This document shows, piece by piece, positions 46,845 to 59,975 of a stretch of 64,000 nucleotides of DNA (position 1 is its first letter; the number at the start of each line of letters is the position of its first letter). Position numbers and translations under genes: made by a program. The DNA lies in contig NZ_LR134378.1 in NCBI RefSeq assembly GCF_900637555.1, forward strand, positions 2,242,001 through 2,306,000, read 5' to 3'. The notes beneath the pieces are model-generated. The model saw only the letters and a list, made by a program, of their open reading frames with translations, was not told where the DNA came from and searched no databases. Origin of the DNA: Lautropia mirabilis. Its GTDB lineage: Bacteria; Pseudomonadota; Gammaproteobacteria; Burkholderiales; Burkholderiaceae_E.

Positions 46845-46883
46845 GATAATATGGGTCAAATTGATGACTCGTCGGTCATTGAC
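46845..46883 (+). promoter_or_regulatory. Candidate promoter and operator of the RND efflux operon
   Basis: GATAAT (46845-46850) is a possible -10; no convincing -35 is seen. Just downstream are repeated GTCA/TGAC half-sites: GTCA-N6-TGAC (46855-46868), ATGAC-N6-GTCAT (46864-46879) and GTCA-T-TGAC (46875-46883). Such overlapping palindromes over a start site suit a TetR- or MarR-type repressor, but no regulator gene is adjacent. Confidence 0.45.
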
Positions 46884-46909
46884 AGACTCCTTCTTTCGTC
46901 GTGTCGATC

Positions 46910-48097
46910 ATGATCTGCTGTCTGCCCCCATCTTCCCTGGCCAGAAGCCCGTTCCGGACACTGGCGCTGACCTGCCTCGGAGCCTTCCTGCTGGTCGGTT
47001 GTGGCCAGAAGCCCGCGCACCATGAAGAGCCGCCCCGACCGGTACTGTCCGAGGTGATACGGCCCGCGCCGCTCCTGGATGGCTGGTCCCTGGCCGGTGA
47101 GGTGCGGGCACGCGCCGAGGTCAGCTATGCCTTCCAGACCGGAGGCCGCGTCATCGAGCGACAGGTGGACACGGGCGATACCGTGACGGTCGGTGAGGTG
47201 CTGGCCCGCATCGATCCCGTGGACCTCAAGCCGCTGGTCAACGCCCGCCGTGCCGATCAGCTGGCGGCCCGCAGCGAGCTGCAGCTGGCCCAGGCCGACC
47301 TGGAGCGCGCCGAGCGGCTGCACGCCCGGAATTTCGTGAGCAGCGCCAATGTGGATCGGGCTCGCGCCGCGGTGGACGTGGCAAAGGCCCGGCTGAAGGC
47401 AGCCAACGCCCAGGCACACCAGGCGGACAACGCCTTCGGCTACCGCCAGCTGGTGAGCAAGGTCGATGGCGTGGTGACGGCCGTGCAGGTGGAAGCCGGG
47501 CAGGTCGTGGCCGCGGGTCAGCCTGTCATGCGCGTGGCGGCCCAGGGGGATGTGGAAGTGGCCGTGGCCATTCCCGAGGCCGATCTGGCCCGCACCCGTT
47601 CTGCCGGCACGTGGCGGGTCGAGTTTCCGGGGCTGCCCGGCAAGCACTGGGAGGCCATGCTGCGCGAACTGTCGCCTGCTGCCGATCCGGCCTCACGCAC
47701 CTACGCAGCCCGGCTGGCCCTGCAGGGAGACACCCATGAGGTGGCCCTGGGCATGAGTGCCGTGGTCCATGCGCCCCGCACCGATGCCGACGTGCTGAGC
47801 GTGCCGTTGAGCGCGCTCTACAGCCGTGACGACGGCGCGCAGGTCTGGGTGCTCGACCGCTCGTCGTCCACCGTACGCGCCCGGCCCGTCGTGCTGGGCG
47901 CCGCCAGCGGCAACCGGGTGGTGATCCGCCAGGGCCTGTCGGCCGGTGACGAGGTGGTGGTGGCCGGTGCCAATCTGCTGCGCGACGGTCAGAAGGTGCA
48001 ACTGCCCGGCAAGCGTCAGGACAGCCAGGGCACCGGGCAGGGCGGTTCCGAAGGCCACGGACGCCCGGACGGGCAGCGCAAGAACGGCGGGGCATGA
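46910..48097 (+). CDS. RND efflux periplasmic adaptor (membrane fusion) lipoprotein
   Basis: A HlyD/AcrA-type adaptor of about 395 residues. A signal peptide ends in lipobox LLVGC, so the mature protein is lipid-anchored in the inner membrane. The barrel-sandwich lipoyl halves (FQTGGRVIERQVDTGDTV and SKVDGVVTAVQVEAGQVV) flank an alpha-hairpin of about 60 residues, then the beta-barrel (VPLSALYSRDDGAQVWVLD). The C-terminal 30 residues are Gly/Gln/Lys-rich. ATG 46910 is chosen; GTG 46901 is an alternative, neither with a clear ribosome site. The transporter gene overlaps the stop codon (ATGA). Confidence 0.92.
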   Translation: MICCLPPSSLARSPFRTLALTCLGAFLLVGCGQKPAHHEEPPRPVLSEVIRPAPLLDGWSLAGEVRARAEVSYAFQTGGRVIERQVDTGDTVTVGEVLARIDPVDLKPLVNARRADQLAARSELQLAQADLERAERLHARNFVSSANVDRARAAVDVAKARLKAANAQAHQADNAFGYRQLVSKVDGVVTAVQVEAGQVVAAGQPVMRVAAQGDVEVAVAIPEADLARTRSAGTWRVEFPGLPGKHWEAMLRELSPAADPASRTYAARLALQGDTHEVALGMSAVVHAPRTDADVLSVPLSALYSRDDGAQVWVLDRSSSTVRARPVVLGAASGNRVVIRQGLSAGDEVVVAGANLLRDGQKVQLPGKRQDSQGTGQGGSEGHGRPDGQRKNGGA

Positions 48098-51000
48098 CGA
48101 TGCCGAACCTTCCCGAAACCCCACAGACCGCACATTCCGGCGCCACCCGGCGCGAGGGCTTCAACCTCTCGGCCGTTGCGTTGCGCTACCGGCAGGTGAC
48201 GCTCTTTTTCCTGCTGATCTGCGGTATCGGCGGTGCGCTGGCCTTCTTCAGCCTGGGCCAGCGTGAGGACCCCGACTACACCTTCCGGGCGATGGTGGTG
48301 CGCACGCTCTGGCCGGGCGCCACGGCCCAGCAGGTGGACGAACTCGTCACCGATCGCATCGAGAAGACGGTGCAGGAGATTCCCTACTTCAAGTACACCA
48401 CCAGCTACTCCAAACCGGGTGAGTCGCTGGTCGTGCTGATGCTGAAGGACTCCTCGCCGCCCGACAAGGTGAAGGACTACTGGTACCAGGTGCGCAAGAA
48501 GATCGGCGACATCCGCTACCGGCTGCCGCCTGCCATCCAGGGGCCGTTCTTCAACGATGAATTCGGCGACGTCTTCGGCACCATCTACGCCATGACCGGC
48601 GACGGCATCGACATGGCGCGGCTGCGCCGCTACGCCGAGGACGTGCGCGACCAGCTGCTGCACGTGCCCGATGTCGCCAAGGTGGAGCTGGTGGGCGTGC
48701 AGCCCGAACAGATCCACGTCACCCTGTCGGCCACACGCCTGGCGCGGCTGGGCCTGACGCCCGAGGCCATCGCCCGCGAGATGCAGGCCCAGAACCTGGT
48801 GGCCTCGGCCGGCACCCTGCACACCGACGCCCGCAGCGTGCGGCTGAACGTGAGCGGCCAGTTCGACAACGTGAAGGCTGTCCAGGCGCTGCGACTGACC
48901 GTGGGGGGACGCATCATCCGCCTGGGGGACATCGCCAGCGTCACCCGCGGCTATCAGGATCCGCCCACCATGGTGATGCGCTATCAGGGCAGGGATGCCA
49001 TCGGCATTGCCGTCTCGATGGTGGGCAACGGCGACGTGCTGCAGCTGGGCCGCAACCTGGATGCCCGCATGCGCGAGCTGCGCACCGATCTGCCGGTGGG
49101 CATCGAGTTCGGCAAGGTCTCCGACCAGCCCAAGGTGGTGGAAGGGGCCGTGGATGTCTTCACCCGCTCGCTGCTGGAAGCGGTCATCATCGTGCTGGCG
49201 GTCAGCCTGCTCAGTCTGGGGCTGCGTGCCGGCATGGTGGTGGCGCTGTCCATCCCGCTGGTCCTGGCCGCCACCTTCCTGGGCATGAAGGTCTTCGGCA
49301 TCGACCTGCACCGCGTCTCCACCGGCGCGCTCATCATCGCGCTGGGCCTGCTGGTCGACGACGCGATGATCTCCATCGAGATGATGGCCCGCAAGCTGGA
49401 AGAGGGGCTGGACACCTTCCATGCCGCCACCTACGCCTACACCAGCACCGCCTTCCCGATGCTGACCGGCACGCTGATCACGGCCGTGGGCTTTCTGCCC
49501 ATCGCCACCGCGCGCTCATCCACGGGCGAATACACCTTCGCCATCTTCGCGGTCGTCACGCTGGCCCTGCTCATCTCATGGGTGATGGCCGTCGGCGCCG
49601 TACCCTTCATCGGCACCTACCTGCTGCGCGGTCGCGACACGCCGGTTGCCGCGGCGAATCCGGATGCTCACGCGAAGCAGGCCCTGACCACATCCGCCGG
49701 GGCCGGGGCAGGCGGCAGCACGGGCCACGGCGCGGAGCACGCGCTTTTCGATACCCCGTTCTACCGCCGGCTACGCGCGACCATCGAGGGCGCCATGCGT
49801 CACCGCTGGATCACGCTGGGCATCACGGTGCTGCTCCTGGCGGCCGGGGTGGCCGGCATGCAGTTCACCACCAAGCAGTTCTTCCCGCCCTCCGATCGCG
49901 CCGAGATCCTGGTGGACCTGTGGCTGCCCGAGGGCGCCAGCCTGGCGGCCACCCGGGCCCAGTCCGAACAGCTGGAGAGCTGGCTGGCCAGGGACGACGA
50001 CGTGCAGAGCTTCGTGGCCTACGTGGGCAACGGCAGCCCGCGCTACTTCCTGTCGCTGGACCAGCAGCTCTACCGCACCAACTATGCGCAGTTCGTCGTG
50101 CTGACCCCGGACGTGGAGGCCCGCAACCGCCTGATGCCGCGTCTGCAGGCCGAGCTGGCCGGCAACTTCCCCGGCGTGCGCGCCCGCGCATACCTCACGC
50201 CGCTGGGCCCGCCCGTGGCCTTCCCGGTGCAGTTCCGCATCGGGGGACCCGATGTCGGCACGATCAAGCGCATCGCCAACCAGGTGCTGGAGGTGGTCCG
50301 CGCCAACGCCTACACCGTCGAACCGCACCTGAACTGGGGCGAGCGCAGCCCCAGCATCCAGGTCGACGTGGACCAGGACCGGGCGCGTGCCGTGGGCCTG
50401 TCCAGCGGCCAGATCAGCCGGGCGTTGGGCGGCGTCATCGATGGCGCCACCATCGGCACGCTGCATGAGGGTGACCAGCTGCTCCCGGTGATCATGCGGG
50501 CCCCTCAGAACGAGCGCAACGACCTGTCGGCGCTGGGTTCCATTCCGATCACCACGCCGCTGGGGGGCACTGTCCCGCTGTCGCAGGTGGCCACGCTGCG
50601 CCAGGTGATGGAGGAACCCATCCTCTGGCGCCGCAGCCGCATCCCCACGCTGACCGTCAACGCCGATGTCGTGGACGGCGTGCAGGGGCCGGACGTGATG
50701 CACCAGATCCAGCGCCAGCTGAAGACGATCCGGGCCGGACTGCCGGCTGGCTACCACATCGATGCCGGTGGCCCCGAGGAAGAGAACGTCAGCGCGCAGG
50801 CCTCCATCATGAGCGGCATGCCGCTGATGGTGGGGCTGATCCTCACGCTGCTGATGCTGCAGTTGCGGCGCTTCTCGCTCGTGCTGATGGTGATGCTCAC
50901 CGCACCGCTGGGCATCGTCGGCGTGGTGGCGGCGCTGCTTGTCTCGGGCCGCCCCTTCGGCTTCGTCGCCATGCTGGGCACCATCGCGCTGGCCGGCATC

Positions 51001-51294
51001 ATCATGCGCAACACCGTCATCCTGGTGGACCAGATCCGACAGGACATCGACGAGGGGCACACGCCGTGGGAGGCCGTGCGCGAGGCCACCGTGCGCCGCT
51101 TCCGGCCAATCACCCTTACCGCTGCCGCGGCCATTCTGGCCATGATCCCGCTGTCGCGCGACGTGCTGTGGGGACCCATGGCCGTCTCGATCATGGGCGG
51201 TCTGGTGGTGGCCACGGCACTCACGCTCCTGATGGTGCCGGCGCTCTACGTGGCCTGGTACCGCATCCGTCCGCCGAAGCGCGCCGCTGCCTGA
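48094..51294 (+). CDS. RND-family efflux transporter, inner-membrane pump
   Basis: A 1066-residue proton-driven pump of the AcrB/MexF superfamily with twelve expected membrane helices and two large periplasmic loops. Helix 4 has the proton-relay pair in LGLLVDDAMISIEM. It begins FNLSAVALRYRQVTLFFLLICG and its loop motif REDPDYTFRAMVVRTLWPG marks a subfamily near YdgH/VexF-type or MexK-like pumps rather than classical AcrB. A Gly/Ala/His-rich cytoplasmic linker (about residues 515-545) joins the halves. No outer-membrane channel gene is in the operon, so a TolC-like protein from elsewhere must be used. Substrate cannot be inferred. Confidence 0.93.
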   Translation: MTMPNLPETPQTAHSGATRREGFNLSAVALRYRQVTLFFLLICGIGGALAFFSLGQREDPDYTFRAMVVRTLWPGATAQQVDELVTDRIEKTVQEIPYFKYTTSYSKPGESLVVLMLKDSSPPDKVKDYWYQVRKKIGDIRYRLPPAIQGPFFNDEFGDVFGTIYAMTGDGIDMARLRRYAEDVRDQLLHVPDVAKVELVGVQPEQIHVTLSATRLARLGLTPEAIAREMQAQNLVASAGTLHTDARSVRLNVSGQFDNVKAVQALRLTVGGRIIRLGDIASVTRGYQDPPTMVMRYQGRDAIGIAVSMVGNGDVLQLGRNLDARMRELRTDLPVGIEFGKVSDQPKVVEGAVDVFTRSLLEAVIIVLAVSLLSLGLRAGMVVALSIPLVLAATFLGMKVFGIDLHRVSTGALIIALGLLVDDAMISIEMMARKLEEGLDTFHAATYAYTSTAFPMLTGTLITAVGFLPIATARSSTGEYTFAIFAVVTLALLISWVMAVGAVPFIGTYLLRGRDTPVAAANPDAHAKQALTTSAGAGAGGSTGHGAEHALFDTPFYRRLRATIEGAMRHRWITLGITVLLLAAGVAGMQFTTKQFFPPSDRAEILVDLWLPEGASLAATRAQSEQLESWLARDDDVQSFVAYVGNGSPRYFLSLDQQLYRTNYAQFVVLTPDVEARNRLMPRLQAELAGNFPGVRARAYLTPLGPPVAFPVQFRIGGPDVGTIKRIANQVLEVVRANAYTVEPHLNWGERSPSIQVDVDQDRARAVGLSSGQISRALGGVIDGATIGTLHEGDQLLPVIMRAPQNERNDLSALGSIPITTPLGGTVPLSQVATLRQVMEEPILWRRSRIPTLTVNADVVDGVQGPDVMHQIQRQLKTIRAGLPAGYHIDAGGPEEENVSAQASIMSGMPLMVGLILTLLMLQLRRFSLVLMVMLTAPLGIVGVVAALLVSGRPFGFVAMLGTIALAGIIMRNTVILVDQIRQDIDEGHTPWEAVREATVRRFRPITLTAAAAILAMIPLSRDVLWGPMAVSIMGGLVVATALTLLMVPALYVAWYRIRPPKRAAA

Positions 51295-51307
51295 CGGCCT
51301 GTGCCCG

Positions 51308-51347
51308 GGCCGCTGTTTGCCGGATACAACGCCGGCAACGCGGCCCG
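51308..51347 (+). terminator. Strong hairpin after the RND operon
   Basis: GGGCCGC (51308-51314) pairs with GCGGCCC (51341-51347), with an inner GTTTGCCGG/CCGGCAAC stem, 13 bp after the RND stop. A T-run is missing, so it may be a 3' stabiliser or a Rho-aided terminator rather than an intrinsic one. Confidence 0.5.
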
Positions 51348-51581
51348 AAGGCAGCCCCCGGTGCAAATGGGGGAGGGCAGCCCCCTCACGGCACTGCAAC
51401 CACGGTCCGGCCCGCATCCTCTTTTCTGTTTCAGCTAGAATCATTGGGATTGACGCGCTGCCTGCGGCCCGAGCCTTGCCGGGAAACGACGTCCCGCGCC
51501 GCATCGGGTTGACCCGACACCGGCAACGGTGCCCAGCGGTACGTCGCGGCAGCGCCTGCAACCGGCCCTTTTTCCGGTCCT

Positions 51582-51666
51582 GCGGCTGTGGCGAAATTGG
51601 TAGACGCACCAGATTTAGGTTCTGGCGCCGCAAGGTGTGAAGGTTCGAGTCCTTTCAGCCGCACCA
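51582..51666 (+). tRNA. tRNA-Leu (anticodon UAG)
   Basis: An 85-base class II tRNA with encoded CCA. The acceptor GCGGCTG pairs with CAGCCGC; the anticodon stem CCAGA/TCTGG encloses loop TTTAGGT, giving UAG; a long variable arm and GGTTCGAGTCC T-loop follow. A TAGAAT at 51436-51441 could start transcription about 140 bp upstream. No terminator separates it from tig, 45 bp downstream. Confidence 0.97.
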
Positions 51667-51711
51667 GCCTGCCTTTTCTTGAACAACCAACCCAACGGAA
51701 CTCAACGACGG

Positions 51712-53022
51712 ATGGCTTCCCAGCTTGAAACAACCGGCACCCTGGAACGCCGGCTGACGCTTTCGGTAAACCCGGCCGACATTTCCTCCAAGGTCCAGGA
51801 GCGCTTGCGTTCGATGGCCAAGACCACCCGCATGCCGGGCTTTCGCCCCGGCAAGGTGCCGGTGCGCCTGATCGAGCAGAGCTACGGTCCGCAGGTGCAT
51901 TCCGAAGTCCTCGGCGAAGCCATCTCGCGCGCCTTCAGCGACGCCGTGCAGGCCGAGAACCTGCGCGTGGCCGGCCAGCCCGAGATCGCGCCCAAGGACG
52001 AAAGCCAGGGCCCCAATGCCACCGAATTCGTCGCCACCTTCGAGGTCTACCCCGACGTGAAGCTGGGTGACCCGGCCACGCTGGAAGTCGACCGCTACAA
52101 CGCCAGCGTCGACGACAAGGCCCTGGAAGCCACCATCGACGTGCTGCGCAAGCAGCGCACCCGCTGGAAGGCCGTCGATCGCGCCGGCGAGAAGGGTGAC
52201 CGTGCCACCATCGACTTCGTGGGCAAGCTCGACGGTGAAGCCTTCCCCGGCGGTTCCGCCGAGGGCTTCCCGATGGTGCTGGGCGAAGGCCGCATGCTGC
52301 CTGACTTCGAGGCCGGCGTGCTGGGCAAGAAGGCTGGCGAGACCGTCACCTTCGACGTGAAGTTCCCCGACGACTACAACGCCGAGCACCTGGCCGGCAA
52401 GACCGCCCAGTTCGAGGTCAAGATCCAGAAGGTCGAGGCGCCCGAGCTGCCCGAGGTCGATGCCGACTTCGCCCGCCAGATGGGCCAGGAAGACGGTGAC
52501 GTCGAGAAGTTCCGTGCCGACGTGCGCACCAACCTGGAGCGCGAGGTCCGTCAGCGCGTGCAGTCGCGCACCAAGAGCTCCGTCATGGACAAGATCGTCG
52601 GCCTGGCCGACATCGAGCTGCCCAAGGCCCTGGTCGCCCAGGAAGCCGAGTCGCTGGCTGCCCGCATGCGCGAGGACCTGCAGGCCCGCGGCGTGGATCT
52701 GCGCAAGGCCCCGCCGGTGCCCACCGACGCCTTCACCGAACAGGCCACCCGCCGCGTGCGTCTGGGCCTGATCGTCTCCGAAGTGGTGCGCGAGAATGCC
52801 CTGCAGGCCAAGCCCGAGCAGATCCGCAAGCAGATCGAGGAATTCGCCTCCACCTACGAGAACCCGGCCGAGGTGATCCGCTGGTACTTCAGCGACCGTG
52901 ACCGTCTGGCCGAGGTCGAGGCCCTGGTCGTCGAGCAGAACGTCGTCGACTGGCTGCTGTCCAAGGCCAAGGTCACCGACCACGAGGTCAGCTTCGACGA
53001 GCTGATGAAGGGTCTGGCCTGA
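51712..53022 (+). CDS. tig: Trigger factor
   Basis: A ribosome-bound chaperone and peptidyl-prolyl isomerase, 436 residues. The ribosome-docking motif appears as [13 protein letters not shown]; the FKBP-type isomerase domain spans about 150-245 ([20 protein letters not shown]); and the C-terminal chaperone arms follow. The ATG at 51712 matches the family start. With tRNA-Leu 45 bp upstream and no hairpin between, the message probably begins as a tRNA-mRNA cotranscript. clpP and clpX follow in the conserved order. Confidence 0.96.
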   Translation: MASQLETTGTLERRLTLSVNPADISSKVQERLRSMAKTTRMPGFRPGKVPVRLIEQSYGPQVHSEVLGEAISRAFSDAVQAENLRVAGQPEIAPKDESQGPNATEFVATFEVYPDVKLGDPATLEVDRYNASVDDKALEATIDVLRKQRTRWKAVDRAGEKGDRATIDFVGKLDGEAFPGGSAEGFPMVLGEGRMLPDFEAGVLGKKAGETVTFDVKFPDDYNAEHLAGKTAQFEVKIQKVEAPELPEVDADFARQMGQEDGDVEKFRADVRTNLEREVRQRVQSRTKSSVMDKIVGLADIELPKALVAQEAESLAARMREDLQARGVDLRKAPPVPTDAFTEQATRRVRLGLIVSEVVRENALQAKPEQIRKQIEEFASTYENPAEVIRWYFSDRDRLAEVEALVVEQNVVDWLLSKAKVTDHEVSFDELMKGLA

Positions 53023-53095
53023 TCAGGCCCTCCTGCCGCCACCGGCGCCTGTCCGGCGGCGCCCCCATCAGGCCCGCCGGATGCCACGGGCGGCG

Positions 53096-53112
53096 GGGCT
53101 CCTTCGGAGCCC
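53096..53112 (+). terminator. Short hairpin between tig and clpP
   Basis: GGGCTCC-TTC-GGAGCCC, a perfect seven-pair stem with no T-run, six bases before the heat-shock-type promoter of clpP. It may stabilise the tig 3' end or weaken read-through. Confidence 0.4.
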
Positions 53113-53117
53113 GCCAC

Positions 53118-53145
53118 CTTGCGGCCCTCCGCAACATCCCCATAT
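53118..53145 (+). promoter_or_regulatory. Sigma-32-type heat-shock promoter of clpP-clpX
   Basis: CTTGCGG, 13-bp spacer, CCCCATAT: close to the sigma-32 consensus CTTGAAA-N(11-16)-CCCCATNT, with the whole -10 fitting. It lies 70 bp before the clpP start. Confidence 0.75.
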
Positions 53146-53215
53146 GGGTTGTGCAAGACCGGTCGGTGACATCCCGGCCGGTTTGCATTTTCGCCCCACC
53201 ATCGAGGAAGCATTC

Positions 53216-53932
<717 letters not shown>

Positions 53933-53951
53933 GAGACCGGAGATACAGCGC

Positions 53952-55217
<1,266 letters not shown>

Positions 55218-55340
55218 CGATCGCCGGACCGGCCAGGGCATCCCCTCGCAACTATCAGGACGGAAGTCCGGGTAGCGGGGGCCCCTTGGCCCATCCGGGG
55301 GCGCTTTGCATCCGCCACCCGATGGCCTGTACCATCGACA

Positions 55341-55385
55341 ACAGCCGGCCCCGTTTACACCTTCCGTGCAGACTTGGCCGGCTGT
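55341..55385. other. Ten-base inverted repeat between clpX and lon
   Basis: ACAGCCGGCC (55341-55350) and GGCCGGCTGT (55376-55385) are perfect arms around a 25-base loop. In the 544-bp noncoding gap 55218-55761, which otherwise is pyrimidine-rich and shows no gene, it may be the clpX 3' structure or a factor site. No T-run follows. Confidence 0.45.
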
Positions 55386-55661
55386 CCCGTTTCTGCAGCC
55401 TCCGTTCTTTCCACCATCCTTGCCGCCAGCCCGCTTCGGCGGTGCCTGCCCATCGTCACCACCCGCTTTTTCATTCCCCCGTTTTCCGGGCATGCCGGCC
55501 GTCATTCACACGGCTGACAGGCCTTCGGCGTGCTGTCGATGCGTGGCGGCCGCAGAACGCGCCACCTTCCGACGGATCGCGCCGGCCGCCCGTCCCGCGC
55601 CCTGCTGTGCGGCCGGCCGGACACGGTTTCATAAGGAAACTCGCAACAACCTCCGCGTATT

Positions 55662-55690
55662 CTTGTAATCTTTTGGAATCATCCCCAGAT
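55662..55690 (+). promoter_or_regulatory. Candidate sigma-32-type promoter of lon
   Basis: CTTGTAA, 14-bp spacer, CCCCAGAT, a good fit to the heat-shock consensus. It is 72 bp before the lon start. Downstream, GCTGACC (55700-55706) and GGTCAGC (55737-55743) can pair in the leader just before the ribosome site. Confidence 0.6.
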
Positions 55691-55761
55691 GCCTCGTATG
55701 CTGACCCCTGTCGCCCAGGACGGTCCCGGGTACAGCGGTCAGCACACTTTTCGGGAAACCG

Positions 55762-58176
<2,415 letters not shown>

Positions 58177-58240
58177 CCCGGACAGGGCTTGAGCAGGGCA
58201 GGGCGGCACTCCAGCTGCCCTGTTGCCCCCTCCGCCATGA

Positions 58241-58282
58241 ACGTCGCCAGCACGGCCTTCAGCTGCTGGCGACGTTTTTTTT
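58241..58282 (+). terminator. Intrinsic terminator of lon
   Basis: A 12-bp perfect stem (ACGTCGCCAGCA with TGCTGGCGACGT) around an 11-base loop, then eight T residues. Confidence 0.95.
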
Positions 58283-58345
58283 GCGCCCCACTTGCAAAGC
58301 ACACAAAAGTCGGTTTATCATCGCAGCTTCAGTGCACGGCACACT

Positions 58346-58421
58346 GGGTGCTTAGCTCAGTTGGTAGAGCGGCGCCCTTACAAGGCGTAGGTCGGGAGTT
58401 CGAGACTCTCAGCACCCACCA
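58346..58421 (+). tRNA. tRNA-Val (anticodon UAC)
   Basis: A 76-base tRNA with encoded CCA. Acceptor GGGTGCT pairs with AGCACCC; loop CTTACAA gives anticodon UAC; T-arm GGGAGTTCGAGACTCTC is regular. A run of eight T residues at 58517-58524, after a GCTGCAGC palindrome, may end its transcript. Confidence 0.97.
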
Positions 58422-58534
58422 CCTGTCAGGCACTGGACTGAAGTTTTCCTGCCGTTCAAGTGAAGTCTGCTTGGACAGTGGATCAGAAAACAGCAGGCAA
58501 CTCAACGAGCTGCAGCTTTTTTTTGAACCACCGG

Positions 58535-58562
58535 TTGACAACCAAAAAAAGCAGGATATAAT
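58535..58562 (+). promoter_or_regulatory. Perfect sigma-70 promoter of tRNA-Asp
   Basis: TTGACA (58535-58540) and TATAAT (58557-58562), both exact consensus, 16-bp spacing; the tRNA begins 38 bp downstream. Confidence 0.92.
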
Positions 58563-58599
58563 GATGACTTCAGCGGTTGATTGAAAGCTGTTGAGAGTA

Positions 58600-58676
58600 G
58601 GAGCGGTAGTTCAGTTGGTTAGAATACCGGCCTGTCACGCCGGGGGTCGCGGGTTCGAGCCCCGTCCGCTCCGCCA
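58600..58676 (+). tRNA. tRNA-Asp (anticodon GUC)
   Basis: A 77-base tRNA with encoded CCA. Acceptor GGAGCGG pairs with CCGCTCC; loop CTGTCAC gives GUC; T-arm GCGGGTTCGAGCCCCGT. The exact consensus promoter lies upstream and an intrinsic terminator follows at 58709. Confidence 0.97.
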
Positions 58677-58708
58677 ACTCTTGAAAGCTTCAGTAAGCTG
58701 AAACAACG

Positions 58709-58733
58709 AAACCACCCTTGAGGTGGTTTTTTT
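58709..58733 (+). terminator. Intrinsic terminator after tRNA-Asp
   Basis: Stem AAACCACC / GGTGGTTT with loop CTTGA and seven T residues. Confidence 0.92.
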
Positions 58734-58814
58734 GTGCCCATCGTCAGCGCAAGGCTTCTGACAGCCTTCCTGAAGGGCCTCCCAGGCCGTCTGTTGGCCC
58801 ACCTGCGGCACACG

Positions 58815-58862
58815 CAGTGCCAGTGCCAGTGCCAGTGCCAGTGCCAGTGCCAGTACCAGTGC
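58815..58862. repeat. Hexamer tandem repeat (CAGTGC)8
   Basis: Eight consecutive CAGTGC units, the seventh reading CAGTAC. It lies between the tRNA-Asp terminator and efeU, in the 378-bp noncoding gap 58677-59054. The array is in no credible gene; translated frames give only Val-Pro, Thr-Gly or Ala-Leu runs. Confidence 0.95.
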
Positions 58863-58994
58863 TAGGGCTTGCGCCTGCAAGGGTCCTGCCGCGCACAGGC
58901 GCGCACCATAACCCTCGAAGAATCAACGATCTGGAGACCAACGCTGCCAAACCACCCCACGGCGGCTGTTGCGGGAATTACCACGTATTACAAA

Positions 58995-59009
58995 CAATGA
59001 TTATCATTG
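58995..59009. promoter_or_regulatory. Fur box upstream of efeU
   Basis: CAATGAT-T-ATCATTG, a perfect seven-base palindrome that fits the Fur 7-1-7 site (NATWAT hexamers). It overlaps a TATCAT hexamer (59002-59007) that is a plausible -10, 48 bp before efeU, so Fe-Fur would block initiation of the iron uptake cluster. Confidence 0.8.
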
Positions 59010-59054
59010 CCCCGTAGCGAATCACTCCACTTCCGATCAGAACCCGCTTTCCAG

Positions 59055-59894
59055 ATGCTTGTTCCCTTTCTCATCATGTTGCGCGAGGGCATCGAAGCCG
59101 CCCTCATCGTCGGCATCGTCGCCAGTTACCTGAAACAGAGCGGTCGTGACGGCCTGATGCCCGCCGTCTGGGTGGGCGTGCTGCTGGCCAGTGCGCTGTC
59201 GCTGTTTGCGGGCGCCGCGCTCCAGCTCATGGCGGCCGAGTTCCCGCAGAAGGAACAGGAGCTCTTCGAGGGCGTGGTGGGCCTCATCGCCGTCGGCATG
59301 CTCACCTCCATGGTGTTCTGGATGCGCAAGACCGCGCGCAACATCAAGGGCGACCTGCAGGCCTCGGTCGAGCGGGCGCTGGGCCATGGCACCGATGCGG
59401 CCGGCTGGGCGCTCATCGGCATGGTTTTCCTGGCCGTGGCGCGCGAGGGCCTGGAATCGGTCTTCTTCCTGCTCGCCATCTTCCAGCAGAGCCAGGGCTG
59501 GCAGGCGCCCGTCGGGGCACTGGCCGGCATCGCCGTGTCCGTCATCATCGGCTATGGCCTCTATTCCGGTGGCGTGCGGCTCAACCTTCGGCGCTTCTTC
59601 CGCTTTACCGGCGTGTTCATCCTGCTGGTGGCGGCCGGGCTGCTGGCCGGGGTGCTGCGCAAGTTCCACGAAGCCGGCATCTGGAACCAGCTGCAGACGG
59701 TGGTCTTCGATCTGGACCACACGCTGCCCATGGACAGCCCGCTGGGTACCGTGCTGTCGGGCCTTCTGGGCTATCAGTCCGCCCCCGTGGTGGGCGAGAT
59801 CCTTGTCTACGTCGCCTTCCTGGCCATCACGCTGTTCTTCTTCCTGCGTCCCATGACGGCAGTACCGGCCCCGGCCGGCGCGGCCCCTCGCTGA
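59055..59894 (+). CDS. efeU: Ferrous iron permease EfeU
   Basis: A 279-residue inner-membrane permease of the FTR1/OFeT family with seven expected helices. The two iron-binding REXXE motifs are in LREGIEAALIVG (helix 1) and AREGLESVFFLL (helix 4). The ATG at 59055 starts directly before the first helix (MLVPFLIMLREGIE). With EfeO and EfeB it forms the acid-induced ferrous uptake system. The preceding Fur box shows iron control. efeO follows after 81 bp. Confidence 0.95.
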   Translation: MLVPFLIMLREGIEAALIVGIVASYLKQSGRDGLMPAVWVGVLLASALSLFAGAALQLMAAEFPQKEQELFEGVVGLIAVGMLTSMVFWMRKTARNIKGDLQASVERALGHGTDAAGWALIGMVFLAVAREGLESVFFLLAIFQQSQGWQAPVGALAGIAVSVIIGYGLYSGGVRLNLRRFFRFTGVFILLVAAGLLAGVLRKFHEAGIWNQLQTVVFDLDHTLPMDSPLGTVLSGLLGYQSAPVVGEILVYVAFLAITLFFFLRPMTAVPAPAGAAPR

Positions 59895-59975
59895 CAACAT
59901 CCATCCGAAATCCTCCGGAGGTTCCGGGCAGACCGGACCGCTCCGGGTTCACAGAAACCCCCTCGTCGAACTCCG

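Noticed and set aside
58505-58524. Intrinsic terminator for tRNA-Val
   Set aside because: Eight T residues follow an AGCTGCAGCT palindrome, but it has no loop to form a proper hairpin; kept only as a remark.
58815-58862. CRISPR array
   Set aside because: Units are six bases without spacers, and no cas genes are present.
58718-59017. Frames giving Val-Pro, Thr-Gly or Ala-Leu repeats
   Set aside because: Generated by the CAGTGC satellite on both strands; no ribosome sites, and one crosses the tRNA-Asp terminator, another the Fur box.
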